Assembly (NCBI GenBank): GCA_963806455.1
Contig: CAWDXZ010000002.1
Coordinates: 186,001 to 250,000, forward strand
Origin: Bog-756 sp963806455
GTDB lineage: Bacteria > Actinomycetota > Acidimicrobiia > Acidimicrobiales > RAAP-2
Length of the DNA stretch: 64,000 nucleotides
Reading direction: 5' to 3'
Shown in pieces: positions 34,139 through 42,948 of this stretch. The translations under genes were made by a program, and so were the position numbers. Below the pieces are notes generated by a model. That model saw only the letters and a list, made by a program, of their open reading frames with translations. It searched no databases and was not told where the DNA came from. Numbering within the stretch: the stretch's first letter is position 1; each line of letters opens with the position of its first letter.

Positions 34139-35206
34139 TCAGCGTGCGTCGATGAGCGCGTCGATCCGGGCGTTCAGAACACTCTGGTCGAGCACGTGCA
34201 CGTAGACTTCGTCGGGATGGGGCGAGCCCGTTCTCCAGGACAGGCCGCCCTGTCCGTTGATGACGGCTGCACCACCCTGCCCCAGCTCCGAGAAGATGCG
34301 CTGGCGCCCTTCGATGGCGTACAGCATGGTCGGCCCGTCCCAGTCGCCGTCCCCGGGGGGTCCGCAACCGAACAGAGCCTGGTAGACGATGCGCATGGGA
34401 TTGGTGGGGGGCACAGTGGCGCAGAGTGCCCCTCCCACCCTGGTGCCGATCCCTGTGTACCCGTCAACCCAGGCCATCCGCGTCGGCCAGCCTCCGGTCC
34501 CCACGACCGTGTCGGCCGCCGCCACATCGAGGCGCTCGTTGGTGATGGGTGGTCCCCCGATAGGGAAGAGCCCGTCCTCGATCACCAACCTGTCGACCTT
34601 GGCGCCCACCAGCTGTCTCCCGTCCAATGGGCTCCCCTCCCCGGGACCGGAACGGAGGAGTCCGGCCAGGTTGGTGTAGGAGCCGATGGAGACGACGGTC
34701 ACGCTGTGGTCGGGTTGGCCGGCGAGCACGTGCCGGTACAGGGAGACCGCGCCCGGCGCGTCGGAACTGTCGCGGACGGCGTGCGGAAGCCGCTCGGCCA
34801 ACGTGTCGCTGTACCCATGGGGCGCGGTGTCGACCGCGCTGCCCGCTACCGCACCCACTGGGATGTGGGCATGGCCGTAGGCCCTATCGATGGCATCGAG
34901 AGCGGCCACCGCCACCGGGTTCGGGATGTCCGACATCACGGCCAGGATCCGGACCCTGTCCTGTTGCTGGAGCACGTTGGCCAGTCCCACCGCGGTGGCA
35001 TCGTCCCAGTAGAGCGACAGATCGGTGTCGATGATCACCCGAGGCGCCGTCGCACCGGCGCCGCCGGCGGCCGGCCGGGTGGAGCACGCCGGGACGCCGG
35101 ACAGGACGAGGAGGACGAGGAGGGCCAATGCGCCCATCGGCGCGCCGGCCCACCGCCGTGCCCCAGGGACCTCGGAGGCCCATCCGTCCCACCCACCGGC
35201 CGCCAT
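34139..35206 (-). CDS. Exported nucleoside hydrolase family protein
   Basis: 355 residues from the ATG at 35206. A signal sequence ends around SGVPACS (Cys41), possibly a lipoprotein. The calcium-binding aspartate cluster DTDLSLYWDDATAVG (D60-D69) is the N-terminal hallmark of inosine-uridine hydrolases, with a slightly longer spacing than the usual DTDxxxDD. VVSIGSYTNLAGLL matches the second core region. These enzymes cleave the N-glycosidic bond of ribonucleosides; an exported form would salvage external nucleosides. An upstream extension to 35371 overlaps the methyltransferase and is rejected. Confidence 0.85.
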   Translation of the reverse strand: MAAGGWDGWASEVPGARRWAGAPMGALALLVLLVLSGVPACSTRPAAGGAGATAPRVIIDTDLSLYWDDATAVGLANVLQQQDRVRILAVMSDIPNPVAVAALDAIDRAYGHAHIPVGAVAGSAVDTAPHGYSDTLAERLPHAVRDSSDAPGAVSLYRHVLAGQPDHSVTVVSIGSYTNLAGLLRSGPGEGSPLDGRQLVGAKVDRLVIEDGLFPIGGPPITNERLDVAAADTVVGTGGWPTRMAWVDGYTGIGTRVGGALCATVPPTNPMRIVYQALFGCGPPGDGDWDGPTMLYAIEGRQRIFSELGQGGAAVINGQGGLSWRTGSPHPDEVYVHVLDQSVLNARIDALIDAR

Positions 35207-35367
35207 TCCTGCACCCTCGAGCCGCGCAGTGCGGTCGCCGTGCCGCCGGGTCGTGTCCCGGCACACCATGGAGCCGGAGTGCGCCGTCGACCATCCCCCG
35301 CTCGGCGAACCCGAACCCGAGCCCGAGTCCGTGTCCCGCCGGTGGGCGGACGCCGGCGGGCCGGTGA

Positions 35368-36207
35368 TCACGGCCGGCGGGCGGTGACGATCCAGGATGC
35401 GCTCCCGAGCCGTACACCCTCACCGTCGTGATGCTCGGCCAGGAGCTGGCGCACCGCGGCCCGGGCCCGGTCGGCCGCGACCGGCTCGGCGCCGGCGAAC
35501 ATGGCGCGGGCGATGCCGGTATGCATGAGGAATTCGAGAGTTTTCTCGACCGTGCCCCCGCCACCGACCAACATGAGGAGCTCCAGGGGTTCGAGCAGGA
35601 CCGTATCGAACCCTGCCGCCTCGAGCATGGTGACGACGGCCGCGGGGTCACCCAATGAGAACGGCCCCGGACCGTCGGTGGGCTCGGGGAGAGGGAGATG
35701 CTCGGCCGCAGCCATGCCCGGCAGGAAGAGCCAGTCATTGCGGGCCAGCGACTGCCAGCAGCAGAATGCCAGCCGGCCGCCGGGCCTGATGGCGGCTCGG
35801 ACGTTCGCGAACGCCTGCACCGGGTCATCGAAGAACATCACACCGAAGCGGCTGATGCCGACATCGAAGCTGCTCGGTGGGAACGGCTGCGTCTGGGCGT
35901 CCGCCACGAGGTACTCGATGTTGGTGGCGCCCTCTCGTCGGGCATTGGCCCGTGCCCGCTCGATCATGGGCTCGGAAACGTCCACCCCGACCGCCCGGCT
36001 CCCGGGCCGAGCCGCCCTCAGTGTGGTCGTGCCGCACCCACATCCGATATCGAGGATGCGCTCCCCGGTCCCGATGGCGGCCGCGGCCACCACCGCCTCG
36101 CCAAAGGGCTCGAGCTGGCGGTCATAGTCGGGCTGCTTGTCCACCCACGGCCGCATGTCGTCGCTGTTCCAGTGGTCGATCTGTGCCCGGTTGGCCAATG
36201 CCCTCAT
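35368..36207 (-). CDS. Class I SAM-dependent methyltransferase
   Basis: 279 residues. The SAM-binding motif I is RILDIGCGCGTTTL, motif II is AVGVDVSEPMI, VADAQTQPF follows, and IRPGGRLAFCCW is the post-core strand typical of the UbiE/Methyltransf_11 group. The C-terminal third (about 190-279) is a helical substrate-cap region. The substrate is unknown. It precedes the nucleoside hydrolase on the same strand (161 bp gap) and is divergent from a VOC gene. Confidence 0.92.
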   Translation of the reverse strand: MRALANRAQIDHWNSDDMRPWVDKQPDYDRQLEPFGEAVVAAAAIGTGERILDIGCGCGTTTLRAARPGSRAVGVDVSEPMIERARANARREGATNIEYLVADAQTQPFPPSSFDVGISRFGVMFFDDPVQAFANVRAAIRPGGRLAFCCWQSLARNDWLFLPGMAAAEHLPLPEPTDGPGPFSLGDPAAVVTMLEAAGFDTVLLEPLELLMLVGGGGTVEKTLEFLMHTGIARAMFAGAEPVAADRARAAVRQLLAEHHDGEGVRLGSASWIVTARRP

Positions 36208-36329
36208 CGCAAACCTCGGAATCGCCCGTCACGGTCCTGCAGCATCGCCCGAGCTTTCCACGGCAGCCCCCGGTCCGGCCACCGGGTCGACCGGTCGGGG
36301 CTCGACGGGCCCGCCGTCCGGTGCCGCAG

Positions 36330-36384
36330 TAAGGTCATGTCGATGGATCGGGTCACCTCCAGGAGCCGTCTCGTCGATGCCTGA
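36330..36384 (+). CDS. Possible leaderless 13-residue leader peptide before the VOC gene
   Basis: A TAAGGT box (36330-36335) is followed seven bases later by ATG at 36343. The frame MDRVTSRSRLVDA ends in TGA at 36382-36384, overlapping the VOC start codon (ATG at 36377). AGGAG within the small frame could serve the VOC gene. This would couple VOC translation to a short upstream peptide. Inferred from spacing only; coordinates include the box. Confidence 0.3.
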
Positions 36385-36925
36385 GCCCCTCGAACTGCGG
36401 GGAGTCCACCACTTGGCCCTGGTGTGCCGGGACATGGGCCGGACCGTCGACTTCTACACCACCGTGCTCGGAATGCGGCTGGTGAAGACCATCGAACTCC
36501 CGGGAGGCATGGGTCAACATTTCTTCTTCGACTGTGGAGGAGGCGACTGCCTGGCGTTCTTCTGGTTCCCGGACGCCCCCGACGGCGTCCCGGGGATTTC
36601 TGCACCGCGCGACCGCCCGGATCGGGCCGAGCTGACCAGCGCCATCGGCTCGATGAACCATGTCGCCTTCCGCGTGGCCCCCGAGAAGATCGACGAGTAT
36701 CGCGATCGGTTGCTGCGAGCGGGTGTGGACTGTACCGAGGTGGCAAACCACGACGACAGCGAATTCGGGCTCAGCACCGACCTCCACCCCGGTGTCTTCG
36801 TCCGGTCCGTCTACTTCCAGGACCCCGACGGGATCCTCCTGGAGTTCGCCTGCTGGGCCCGGCCGCTGGACGACGGCGACGTGTCGCACCGGCCGCAGCG
36901 GTCCTCGGTGGCCACCGAGGCCTGA
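36377..36925 (+). CDS. VOC superfamily protein (extradiol dioxygenase/glyoxalase-like)
   Basis: 182 residues. The first module starts GVHHLALVCRDMGRTVDFYT, with a His at the position of the first metal ligand. NHVAFRVAPEKIDEYRDRL supplies the second His and the terminal QDPDGILLEFACWA the acidic ligand, so the metal site is complete. The size and loop structure resemble bacterial ring-cleaving-type VOC enzymes rather than lactoylglutathione lyase; this is a tentative assignment. AGGAG lies 13 bases upstream. It is divergent from the methyltransferase. Confidence 0.88.
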   Translation: MPEPLELRGVHHLALVCRDMGRTVDFYTTVLGMRLVKTIELPGGMGQHFFFDCGGGDCLAFFWFPDAPDGVPGISAPRDRPDRAELTSAIGSMNHVAFRVAPEKIDEYRDRLLRAGVDCTEVANHDDSEFGLSTDLHPGVFVRSVYFQDPDGILLEFACWARPLDDGDVSHRPQRSSVATEA

Positions 36926-36947
36926 GCCTCATTCGACCTCCGTCCGG

Positions 36948-38462
36948 TCAGCAGGGCTGCGGGGTCGAACGGGGACCGGCGGCCAGTCGGGAACGGACCT
37001 CGTCGGTGAGTCCTTCGATGCGAAGGGATCGGATGTGCCCGTCGGCGATCTCGAAGGTGTCGACGACCGAGCTGTCGACGCCGGCAACGTGGAGTTCGAT
37101 CTCCACCACGACGTCGGCGCCTCGCCCGACCGAAGGGCCGGGGTGGGGGAGTAGGTCATCGAAGCGGAATGCCCCTTCCTCGTAGAAGCGGGCGATGGCA
37201 TCAGCGCCGTCGTGCCGGTCCCCCTGGGCGTCGAGGACGGCATCCTCGGCGAACAGCTGGCGCAGGGCCCGGCCGTCGCGCATGGTCACGGCGGCAAAGT
37301 AGTCGGCCACGATCCCCGTCGGGCCTCCCCATCGGGACGGAAGGCCGTAAATCGTCCGCGCATTGCCACCCAGGACCCGCGCCTGCGCATCGAAGGCGAG
37401 TGGCGCCAGGGTGCGACGGAGCGCGGTCACCGCACCGGGGAAGGTGGCGTCGTGATGAGGGTAGTCCGATCCCCACACGACCCTCTGCCCGCCCACGAAC
37501 GGCAGGAGGGCCGGCAGCGTGGCCTCGTCCACCTCGAAGCTGACGGCGCACTGGCGGGTGAAGTACTCGCTCGGACGGAGGGTCATGTCGGGGCAGAATC
37601 CCCCGAAGGTCGCGGCTTGCTCGTCGAGGCGCTCGAGCCAGAACGGCACCCAGCCCCCTCCTGACTCGAGGAACACCAACCGCAGTCCGGGATGGCGGTC
37701 GAGCGTCCCGAACGCCATCAGCTGGGCGCACGAGAGCATCTCCTCGAACGGGTGGGACAGGGCATGGAGGATCAGCGGATTGAACGGCCGCTCGGATGCC
37801 AGTGTGGGCACGATGACCGAGCTTCCCTCGTGGATGCCGATGGGGACGCCCAGCTCCTCGGCGACGTCCCAGACCGGGTCGTACGCCCGGTCCGAGAGGG
37901 CCCGTCCCATGCAGGGGTTGGGTCTCACGAACGCCGACTTGAACCCCAGCTCGACCACGGCCCGTCGGAGCTCCCGCACCGAAGCACCAGGATCCTGCAT
38001 GGGCAGCATGGCCGCGCCGAACAACCGAGCCGGGTCGGCGCTGCAGTACCCAGCCAGCCAGTCGTTGTAGGCCGTGGCCAACCGGGTCGCCGCTCCGGTG
38101 TCGGTCAGCGCCCAGAAATAGAGCCCGATGGAAGGGTAGAGAACCACCTGATCGATGCCTTCGCTGTCCATGTCGGCCAGCCTGGCCACGGGGTCCGATC
38201 CACCCGGTTCGGCCTCGGACAGGGGGGTGAACCGGGAGGGGTCGGCAAAATCCCCTCCGGGTGTGGCGAGAGTCCCGAGGGGCACGGCCAGCACTTCCTG
38301 CCCGGCCACCACCACGTGCTCGAACCCGCTGTTGTCGCGGTGGATGACCGGGCGGCTGCCCTCGGGCACGTCGTCCCACGCCGCGGGTGGCTCGACCACG
38401 TGGCCGTCGGCGTCGGCCACCAGGGTGGGGACATGCGATCCCCTCGTCTCGTCAACCGGCAC
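36948..38462 (-). CDS. Amidohydrolase-2 family protein fused to a SnoaL/NTF2-like domain
   Basis: 504 residues from the GTG at 38462. Residues 1-375 form the ACMSD-type TIM barrel: VADADGHVVEPPAAW at the N-terminal metal site, PIGIHEGSS, LVFLESGGGWVPFW, and VVWGSDYPHHDATFPG with the catalytic Asp. Residues about 385-500 form a SnoaL/NTF2-like cone with VADYFAAVTMRDGRAL and DAIARFYEEG. Stand-alone relatives of the barrel act as decarboxylases or hydrolases in aromatic degradation. The fusion of the two domains is unusual and suggests that a polyketide-like or lipid-like intermediate is passed between them. Convergent with the VOC gene. Confidence 0.87.
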   Translation of the reverse strand: MPVDETRGSHVPTLVADADGHVVEPPAAWDDVPEGSRPVIHRDNSGFEHVVVAGQEVLAVPLGTLATPGGDFADPSRFTPLSEAEPGGSDPVARLADMDSEGIDQVVLYPSIGLYFWALTDTGAATRLATAYNDWLAGYCSADPARLFGAAMLPMQDPGASVRELRRAVVELGFKSAFVRPNPCMGRALSDRAYDPVWDVAEELGVPIGIHEGSSVIVPTLASERPFNPLILHALSHPFEEMLSCAQLMAFGTLDRHPGLRLVFLESGGGWVPFWLERLDEQAATFGGFCPDMTLRPSEYFTRQCAVSFEVDEATLPALLPFVGGQRVVWGSDYPHHDATFPGAVTALRRTLAPLAFDAQARVLGGNARTIYGLPSRWGGPTGIVADYFAAVTMRDGRALRQLFAEDAVLDAQGDRHDGADAIARFYEEGAFRFDDLLPHPGPSVGRGADVVVEIELHVAGVDSSVVDTFEIADGHIRSLRIEGLTDEVRSRLAAGPRSTPQPC

Positions 38463-38821
38463 GGCACCGCGGCCCACGGGGAGGCACAGGAGCACACTAA
38501 CGCCGGGTTCCGAACCGCGCCCCGGTGGAGGACGAGGAGGCCTGCACCGGGCGACGGGGCGGCCTAGCGTGCCCGAGGTGGGCGGCGCTCTGCAGGCTGC
38601 TGGGTTGCCGTCGTGTGCTGTCGTGAACGACGATGCCTCGGGGCTCGAGCCGGGCCGTGACGGGAACCCGGTAGGTCCCGAGATCGAGACGGGGTGAGTT
38701 CCGATGAGTTCCGGTGCGCGGTGTCGTCTACACCGTCCAGGGCACGAGGCCATGCCGACAAGGAGCAGCCTGCCGGTGGATCGCCGGCGATGGCCGGAGA
38801 GCGATCTGAGAGAGGGAGATC
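38463..38821. other. Intergenic region between divergent amidohydrolase and DHFR-like genes
   Basis: 359 bp without a supported gene. A direct repeat GAGTTCCG occurs twice around 38695-38712. Long frames here are antisense or low-complexity. The divergent promoters of the two flanking genes must lie within it. Confidence 0.5.
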
Positions 38822-39376
38822 ATGAGCAGGATTGTCGTAACGGAGTTCATGTCGCTCGACGGGGTGATGGAGGAGCCACGGTGGACCTTCGACTTCGACC
38901 GGGGGGACCAGGGTGACAAGTTCAAGATGGACGAGCTGTTCGGTGCCGAGTCGCTCCTCCTCGGACGGGTCACCTACCAGGGCTTCGCCGCCGCCTGGCC
39001 GTCGATGGGAGGTGACGACTTCGGCCAGAGGATGAACAACATCCCCAAGTACGTGGTCTCGTCGACCCTGGCCGATGACGAGGCGACGTGGGGCCCCACC
39101 ACGGTGGTGCGGGGCGATGCCCTGGCCGAGGTGGCGAAGCTGAAGGACGGACCCGGAGGTGACCTCCTGGTCGAAGGCAGTGCCCAGCTCGTCCATTCAC
39201 TGACCCGGCACGGACTGGTGGACGAGTACCGGCTGATGGTGTTCCCGGTCGTCCTGGGCGGCGGCAAGCGGGTCTTCCCCGGTGGCATGGACGATCCGTC
39301 GAAGCTCACCCTGAGCGACTCGAGGGCCGTGGGCTCGGGCGTCCTGCTTCTCACCTACCGTGCGGCCGGCGGCTGA
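38822..39376 (+). CDS. DHFR/RibD-C-like reductase family protein
   Basis: 184 residues. It starts VVTEFMSLDGVMEEP, the hallmark first strand and loop of the RibD C-terminal/YyaP group, and continues LLLGRVTYQGFAAAWP, LLVEGSAQLVHSL and VFPVVLGGGKRVFP. All are conserved cofactor-site segments of a dihydrofolate-reductase fold. Members reduce small molecules with NADPH; true folate reduction is unlikely. GGGAG precedes the ATG at good spacing. It is a single gene between divergent and convergent neighbours. Confidence 0.92.
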   Translation: MSRIVVTEFMSLDGVMEEPRWTFDFDRGDQGDKFKMDELFGAESLLLGRVTYQGFAAAWPSMGGDDFGQRMNNIPKYVVSSTLADDEATWGPTTVVRGDALAEVAKLKDGPGGDLLVEGSAQLVHSLTRHGLVDEYRLMVFPVVLGGGKRVFPGGMDDPSKLTLSDSRAVGSGVLLLTYRAAGG

Positions 39377-39419
39377 TCGCCGGCGGCCGCGCCGTGGCCG
39401 ATCGGGGCGGGCGGGGCCG

Positions 39420-40268
39420 CTACCGGCGTTCGAGTGAGGCGACACGGTCGAGGAAGCCCGACAGCGCCAGCCACCAGGCCGCCGGGTTCTCGAACTGCGG
39501 GCTGTGCCCCGCATCGGGGATCACCGCCAGGGAGCCTCCGGGGATGGCGGCGGCCATGCGCTCGGACGAGTCCACGAAGGCCGCGTCCTGCTCCCCGACG
39601 ATCACCAGCACGGGGAGTGACGGTGGGAGCGACCCGAGCCGGTCCAGGCGATCGTCGAGCTCGGCGAACTGGGGCGCCATGGACGCATACAGGGCAGGCG
39701 CCGCCGCTCGGAGCTTGCGGTCTCCGAATTCGGCATACCCGGGCCGTTCGGTGAGCAAGCGCCGGTGCGCCGCGGTCTCGAGGGGACTCTCGGCCTGCTC
39801 GAGCAGGTCGGCCAGCCGGTCGATGCCCTCGGTGCGCACGACCGACACCGCCGCCTGCACCAGGTCGGGGTCGAGACCCCGAACCGGGCCGTGACCCGTG
39901 TCCATCAGGACGAGGGCATCGAGCCGTCGGGGTGCGGCCAGGGCCACGTACTGCGCCACCATGCCACCCATCGAGTGGCCGAGGAGCGAGAAGCTCGGCC
40001 AGCCCAGGGCGTCGGTCAGGCGGCCGGCGTCGTCGGCCAGGATCTCGAACGAGTAGGCGCCCTCGTCCGGGGGCTTGGAGCTGGCCCCGTGCCCGCGGTG
40101 GTCCGGGGCCACGGCATGCCAGCCGGCCGCCTGCAACGGGTCGAGCCAGTCGGCGAAGTCCTCCTTGGCGCCGGTGAAACCATGGAGAAGGAGCAGGGGT
40201 CGCCCCCCGCCACCGGCTTCGGCGATCGAGAGCTCGACGTCGCCCAACGGGACGGTGCGCTCTCTCAC
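39420..40268 (-). CDS. Alpha/beta hydrolase fold protein
   Basis: 282 residues from the GTG at 40268, which has GGAG about ten bases upstream. The oxyanion segment is LLLLHGFTGAKEDFADW, the nucleophile S99 is in LLGHSMGGMVAQY, the acid is in VIVGEQDAAF and the histidine in IPDAGHSPQFENP. DHRGHGASSKP is typical of the haloperoxidase/epoxide-hydrolase-like group. The lid region (about 125-205) is helical. Esterase, lactonase or haloperoxidase-like activity is possible. It ends 75 bp after the SQR-like gene start side and shares its strand. Confidence 0.92.
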   Translation of the reverse strand: MRERTVPLGDVELSIAEAGGGGRPLLLLHGFTGAKEDFADWLDPLQAAGWHAVAPDHRGHGASSKPPDEGAYSFEILADDAGRLTDALGWPSFSLLGHSMGGMVAQYVALAAPRRLDALVLMDTGHGPVRGLDPDLVQAAVSVVRTEGIDRLADLLEQAESPLETAAHRRLLTERPGYAEFGDRKLRAAAPALYASMAPQFAELDDRLDRLGSLPPSLPVLVIVGEQDAAFVDSSERMAAAIPGGSLAVIPDAGHSPQFENPAAWWLALSGFLDRVASLERR

Positions 40269-40343
40269 CGTTCCATGCTCCCACACCCCCCGTGGCCGAG
40301 GACGGGGTGACGGTGCCGCCGGGGGACGGCCGGCGCGGCCTGG

Positions 40344-41489
40344 CTACCGCCCCCCGCTCCAGGTGCGGCCGAACCAGCGCTCGACGCGGCTGGTGCCGAA
40401 GACCGCCTTGTCGGCGGCCAGTTCGCTCGACGGTCCCTCCAGATCCCCGGCCGGTGCCTGGCCGCTGAGGAAGGTGACGTCCACGCGGGCCACCATGTCG
40501 CCACCGAACTCCAGATAGCACGTCCCGTGGCCGTCGTAGGGGGCGGGCGGGTCCTCGCCGTTCGCCTCGGCGATGATGCGCCCGGCCACCACCGAGGCCT
40601 GGCCCTCGGCGAACACCCCCGCCTTCGGGGTGCCGACGCTCGTCACGTCGCCGACGGCGTAGACGCCGGCAAAGGACGTCTCGAGGGTGCGAGGGTCGAC
40701 CGGGATCCATCCCTCCGCAGTGAGCCCCGACTCCTCCACCACCCGGGGGGCCCGGTGCACCGGCACACCCAGGAAGAGGTCGTAGGGGAGCAGGTCGCCG
40801 TCACTGAGCACCGCCACCCCCCGCTGGGGGTCGAGCTCCTGTACCGTCCGCTCCGGGTGCCACTCGATGCCGCGCTCGGCGAAGGCGGCCAGGAGCGCCT
40901 TCGAGGCCGAGGGCGACGGTGGGATGGGGGCGCCCATGGGCATGACGAGGGCGACCTCCGATCGGTGGCGGATCCCGCGTGCCTCGAGGTAGTCGTGCAT
41001 CAACAGCGCCATCTCGCTGGGCGCCGGGGGGCACTTGAACGGGGTGGAGGTAACGGCCACCACGACCCGGCCACCTTCGAAACCCGGGAGCAGGTCGCGG
41101 AGGGCGAGGGCCCCCGGCACGGTATAGAACTCGTGGCCCCCGGACACGAGCCCGGGCGTGGCCGCCGGGTCGAGGTCGGCCCCGAGGGCCACGACGATGA
41201 TGTCCGCCTCGAACGGCCCGGCCGACGTGTCGACCGTCCGCGCCTCGGGGTCGATGGCCTCGACGGTGGCCTGGACGAACCGCACGCCCGGCTTCACGAA
41301 GTCCCGGTAGGGATGGACGACCAACTCGGGCAGGGCCCTCCCGAAGATCACGTCGAGCTTCGAGAAGCCGAACACGAACCCGTCGGCCCGGTCGATCAGC
41401 ACGATGTCGTGGCCGTCGCCCAGCTCGGCCGACAACCGGGTGGTCAGTTCCAGTCCACCGAACCCTGCTCCGAGCACCAGGATGCGCAT
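40344..41489 (-). CDS. FAD-dependent oxidoreductase, sulfide:quinone oxidoreductase-like
   Basis: 381 residues. The FAD-binding start ILVLGAGFGGLELTTRL, the second nucleotide motif AGVYAVGDVTSVG and the region TSTPFKCPPAPSEMALL match the SQR/flavocytochrome c sulfide dehydrogenase group. In true SQRs two or three cysteines carry the polysulfide relay; only C153 of the KCPPAP motif is clear here. It may act as an NDH-2-like or atypical SQR. A TATCAT box six bases before the ATG suggests a leaderless mRNA. It lies between the hydrolase and a PhyH gene on the same strand. Confidence 0.88.
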   Translation of the reverse strand: MRILVLGAGFGGLELTTRLSAELGDGHDIVLIDRADGFVFGFSKLDVIFGRALPELVVHPYRDFVKPGVRFVQATVEAIDPEARTVDTSAGPFEADIIVVALGADLDPAATPGLVSGGHEFYTVPGALALRDLLPGFEGGRVVVAVTSTPFKCPPAPSEMALLMHDYLEARGIRHRSEVALVMPMGAPIPPSPSASKALLAAFAERGIEWHPERTVQELDPQRGVAVLSDGDLLPYDLFLGVPVHRAPRVVEESGLTAEGWIPVDPRTLETSFAGVYAVGDVTSVGTPKAGVFAEGQASVVAGRIIAEANGEDPPAPYDGHGTCYLEFGGDMVARVDVTFLSGQAPAGDLEGPSSELAADKAVFGTSRVERWFGRTWSGGR

Positions 41490-41495
41490 GGACCG

Positions 41496-41501
41496 ATGAT
41501 A
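41496..41501 (-). promoter_or_regulatory. Leaderless-type -10 box for the SQR-like gene
   Basis: TATCAT on the minus strand lies six bases before the ATG at 41489. Confidence 0.5.
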
Positions 41502-41552
41502 AGCGGCCGATCCACGGCGGGAGTGGCCGGCCGAGCCCGCCTCCCCCTTTCG

Positions 41553-42335
41553 TCAGGCGGAGCGGTCCGCCTCGGTCAGGAGCTTGGCCGGGTGCCGGCC
41601 GTCGACGTAGCCGATGAACGGCGGGTAGATGTTGTAGCCGAGCAGTTCCTGCAGGCGGGACGGGAGCGAGCTCGCCTGGCTCGGCGGCACGGCCAGGACG
41701 TGGTTCTCGACCGGCCTCAGCCACCCCACGGCGTAGTGCAGGACCACGCCCAGCCGGGCTCGCTGGGTGCGGTTGGCGCCCCCGCCATGCCAGACGCTGC
41801 CCAGGTACACAAGGGCGCTGCCGACCCCCATCTCGATGGAGACCGTGGGGGTGTGGGGGCCCGGCCGCTCGTCGACCCACCGGTGGCTCCCGGGCACGAT
41901 CCGGGTGGCGCCGTTGGCCTCGGTGAAGTCCACGAGTGGCCACAGGATGTTCACCACCAGCTCACCGTGGGGACGGGGGACCGGGTAGATGGCGTCGTCG
42001 GGGTGCAGCACCTGGGCGTGCTCGCCGGGCCCGATGGCGATGCCGGCCGGCGCGCTGAGCTGGTACTGGCCGAGCACCCGGTCGAGCACCGCCAGTACCA
42101 GGGGGTGGATGGCCAGGGCGTCGAGGGAACGGGTCTTGGCGAACAGGGCGTACACCCGCCGGGTGTGCCGGCCTTCGAAGTCGTCGCGGCCGGGAGGGGT
42201 GTGGTCCAGGGACGCCTGGAGCTGGCTGCGGGCCAAGGCGACCTGCCCGGGGTCGACCGCGTCCGGGACGAGGGCGTAGCCCTGGTCCTCGAGCGACGAC
42301 ACGACCCGGTCGACCGGCGCGGTGGCCCCGCCCAT
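41553..42335 (-). CDS. Phytanoyl-CoA dioxygenase (PhyH) family oxygenase
   Basis: 260 residues. Iron ligands are H111 and D113 in AQVLHPDDAI and H183 in SVWHGGGAN; the Arg in QRARLGVVL probably holds 2-oxoglutarate. The cofactor-site segment TRIVPGSHRW is typical of the family. A strong GGGAGG site lies five bases before the ATG. It is divergent from a PadR regulator only about 55 bp away, so it is probably the regulator's target. It shares little with the PhyH protein at 18708-19592 beyond the active-site motifs, so the two likely have different substrates. Confidence 0.9.
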   Translation of the reverse strand: MGGATAPVDRVVSSLEDQGYALVPDAVDPGQVALARSQLQASLDHTPPGRDDFEGRHTRRVYALFAKTRSLDALAIHPLVLAVLDRVLGQYQLSAPAGIAIGPGEHAQVLHPDDAIYPVPRPHGELVVNILWPLVDFTEANGATRIVPGSHRWVDERPGPHTPTVSIEMGVGSALVYLGSVWHGGGANRTQRARLGVVLHYAVGWLRPVENHVLAVPPSQASSLPSRLQELLGYNIYPPFIGYVDGRHPAKLLTEADRSA

Positions 42336-42347
42336 CTAACCTCCCTT

Positions 42348-42402
42348 GGGGAATGTCGTGAGTCTGCAACCTTCCAGAAGGGAATGTCAAGTGGGGAATG
42401 GC
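42348..42402. promoter_or_regulatory. Repeated GGGAATG elements between the PhyH and PadR genes
   Basis: GGGAATGTC occurs at 42348-42356 and 42380-42388, and GGGGAATGGC at 42393-42402. A perfect 12-bp palindrome, CCTTC-CA-GAAGG, lies at 42370-42381. The cluster fills the divergent promoter region and is a reasonable operator for the PadR protein. Binding is inferred. Confidence 0.45.
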
Positions 42403-42933
42403 AAGGTGGGAGACCTCAACGCCACACAGGCTTCGCTCCTCGGCTTCCTCCACGACGGGCCGAGGACGGGCTGGGACCTGGTCCGGGAGATCGAGACCGG
42501 CCTGGACCGCTTCTGGAACATCACCTCCAGCCACGTCTACCGCGAACTGCGGGCGCTCGAGGAGTCGGGTCTGGTGACGGCCGGGCCCCCCGGGCGGCGT
42601 GAGCGCCGTCCCTTCTCCGTCACGGCCGCCGGCCGGCGGGCCTTCCGCCAGTGGGTCGCCGAGCCTCCCGGTCCGGAACAGATCCGGTTCCCGCTGCTGG
42701 TCAAGCTGTGGTTCGCCCGTCATGTCGAGCCCCCCCGGTTGGAGGAGTTCCTCGACCGCGCCTCGGTCGAGCACGAAAAGCGGCTGTCCTTCTACCGGGA
42801 GGTCGAGCAGACGCTGGGGCCTGACGACGACCGGGGCACCGTGGTGCGGTTCGGGATCGCCTACGAGCGGGCCGTCCTGGACTGGCTGGAGGAGGTGGCC
42901 TCCCGTCGCCCCGGCGCCGGTCGGGCGCGGTAG
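42391..42933 (+). CDS. PadR family transcriptional regulator
   Basis: About 180 residues from the GTG at 42391 (another GTG at 42406 is possible). The N-terminal winged helix reads TQASLLGFLHDGPRTGWDLV, SSHVYRELRALEESGLVTAG and a wing with RRPFSVTAAGRRAF, all PadR signatures. The C-terminal part (about 90-180) is a helical dimerisation domain with LVKLWFARH and EEFLDRASVEHEKR. PadR proteins repress neighbouring genes and respond to phenolic or lipophilic ligands. The divergent PhyH gene is the obvious candidate target. Confidence 0.88.
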   Translation: MGNGKVGDLNATQASLLGFLHDGPRTGWDLVREIETGLDRFWNITSSHVYRELRALEESGLVTAGPPGRRERRPFSVTAAGRRAFRQWVAEPPGPEQIRFPLLVKLWFARHVEPPRLEEFLDRASVEHEKRLSFYREVEQTLGPDDDRGTVVRFGIAYERAVLDWLEEVASRRPGAGRAR

Positions 42934-42948
42934 CGACGGTCGGGTCCG

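Noticed and set aside
40527..42602. 691-codon plus-strand frame across the SQR-like and PhyH genes
   Set aside because: Fully antisense to two well-supported genes and of low-complexity composition.
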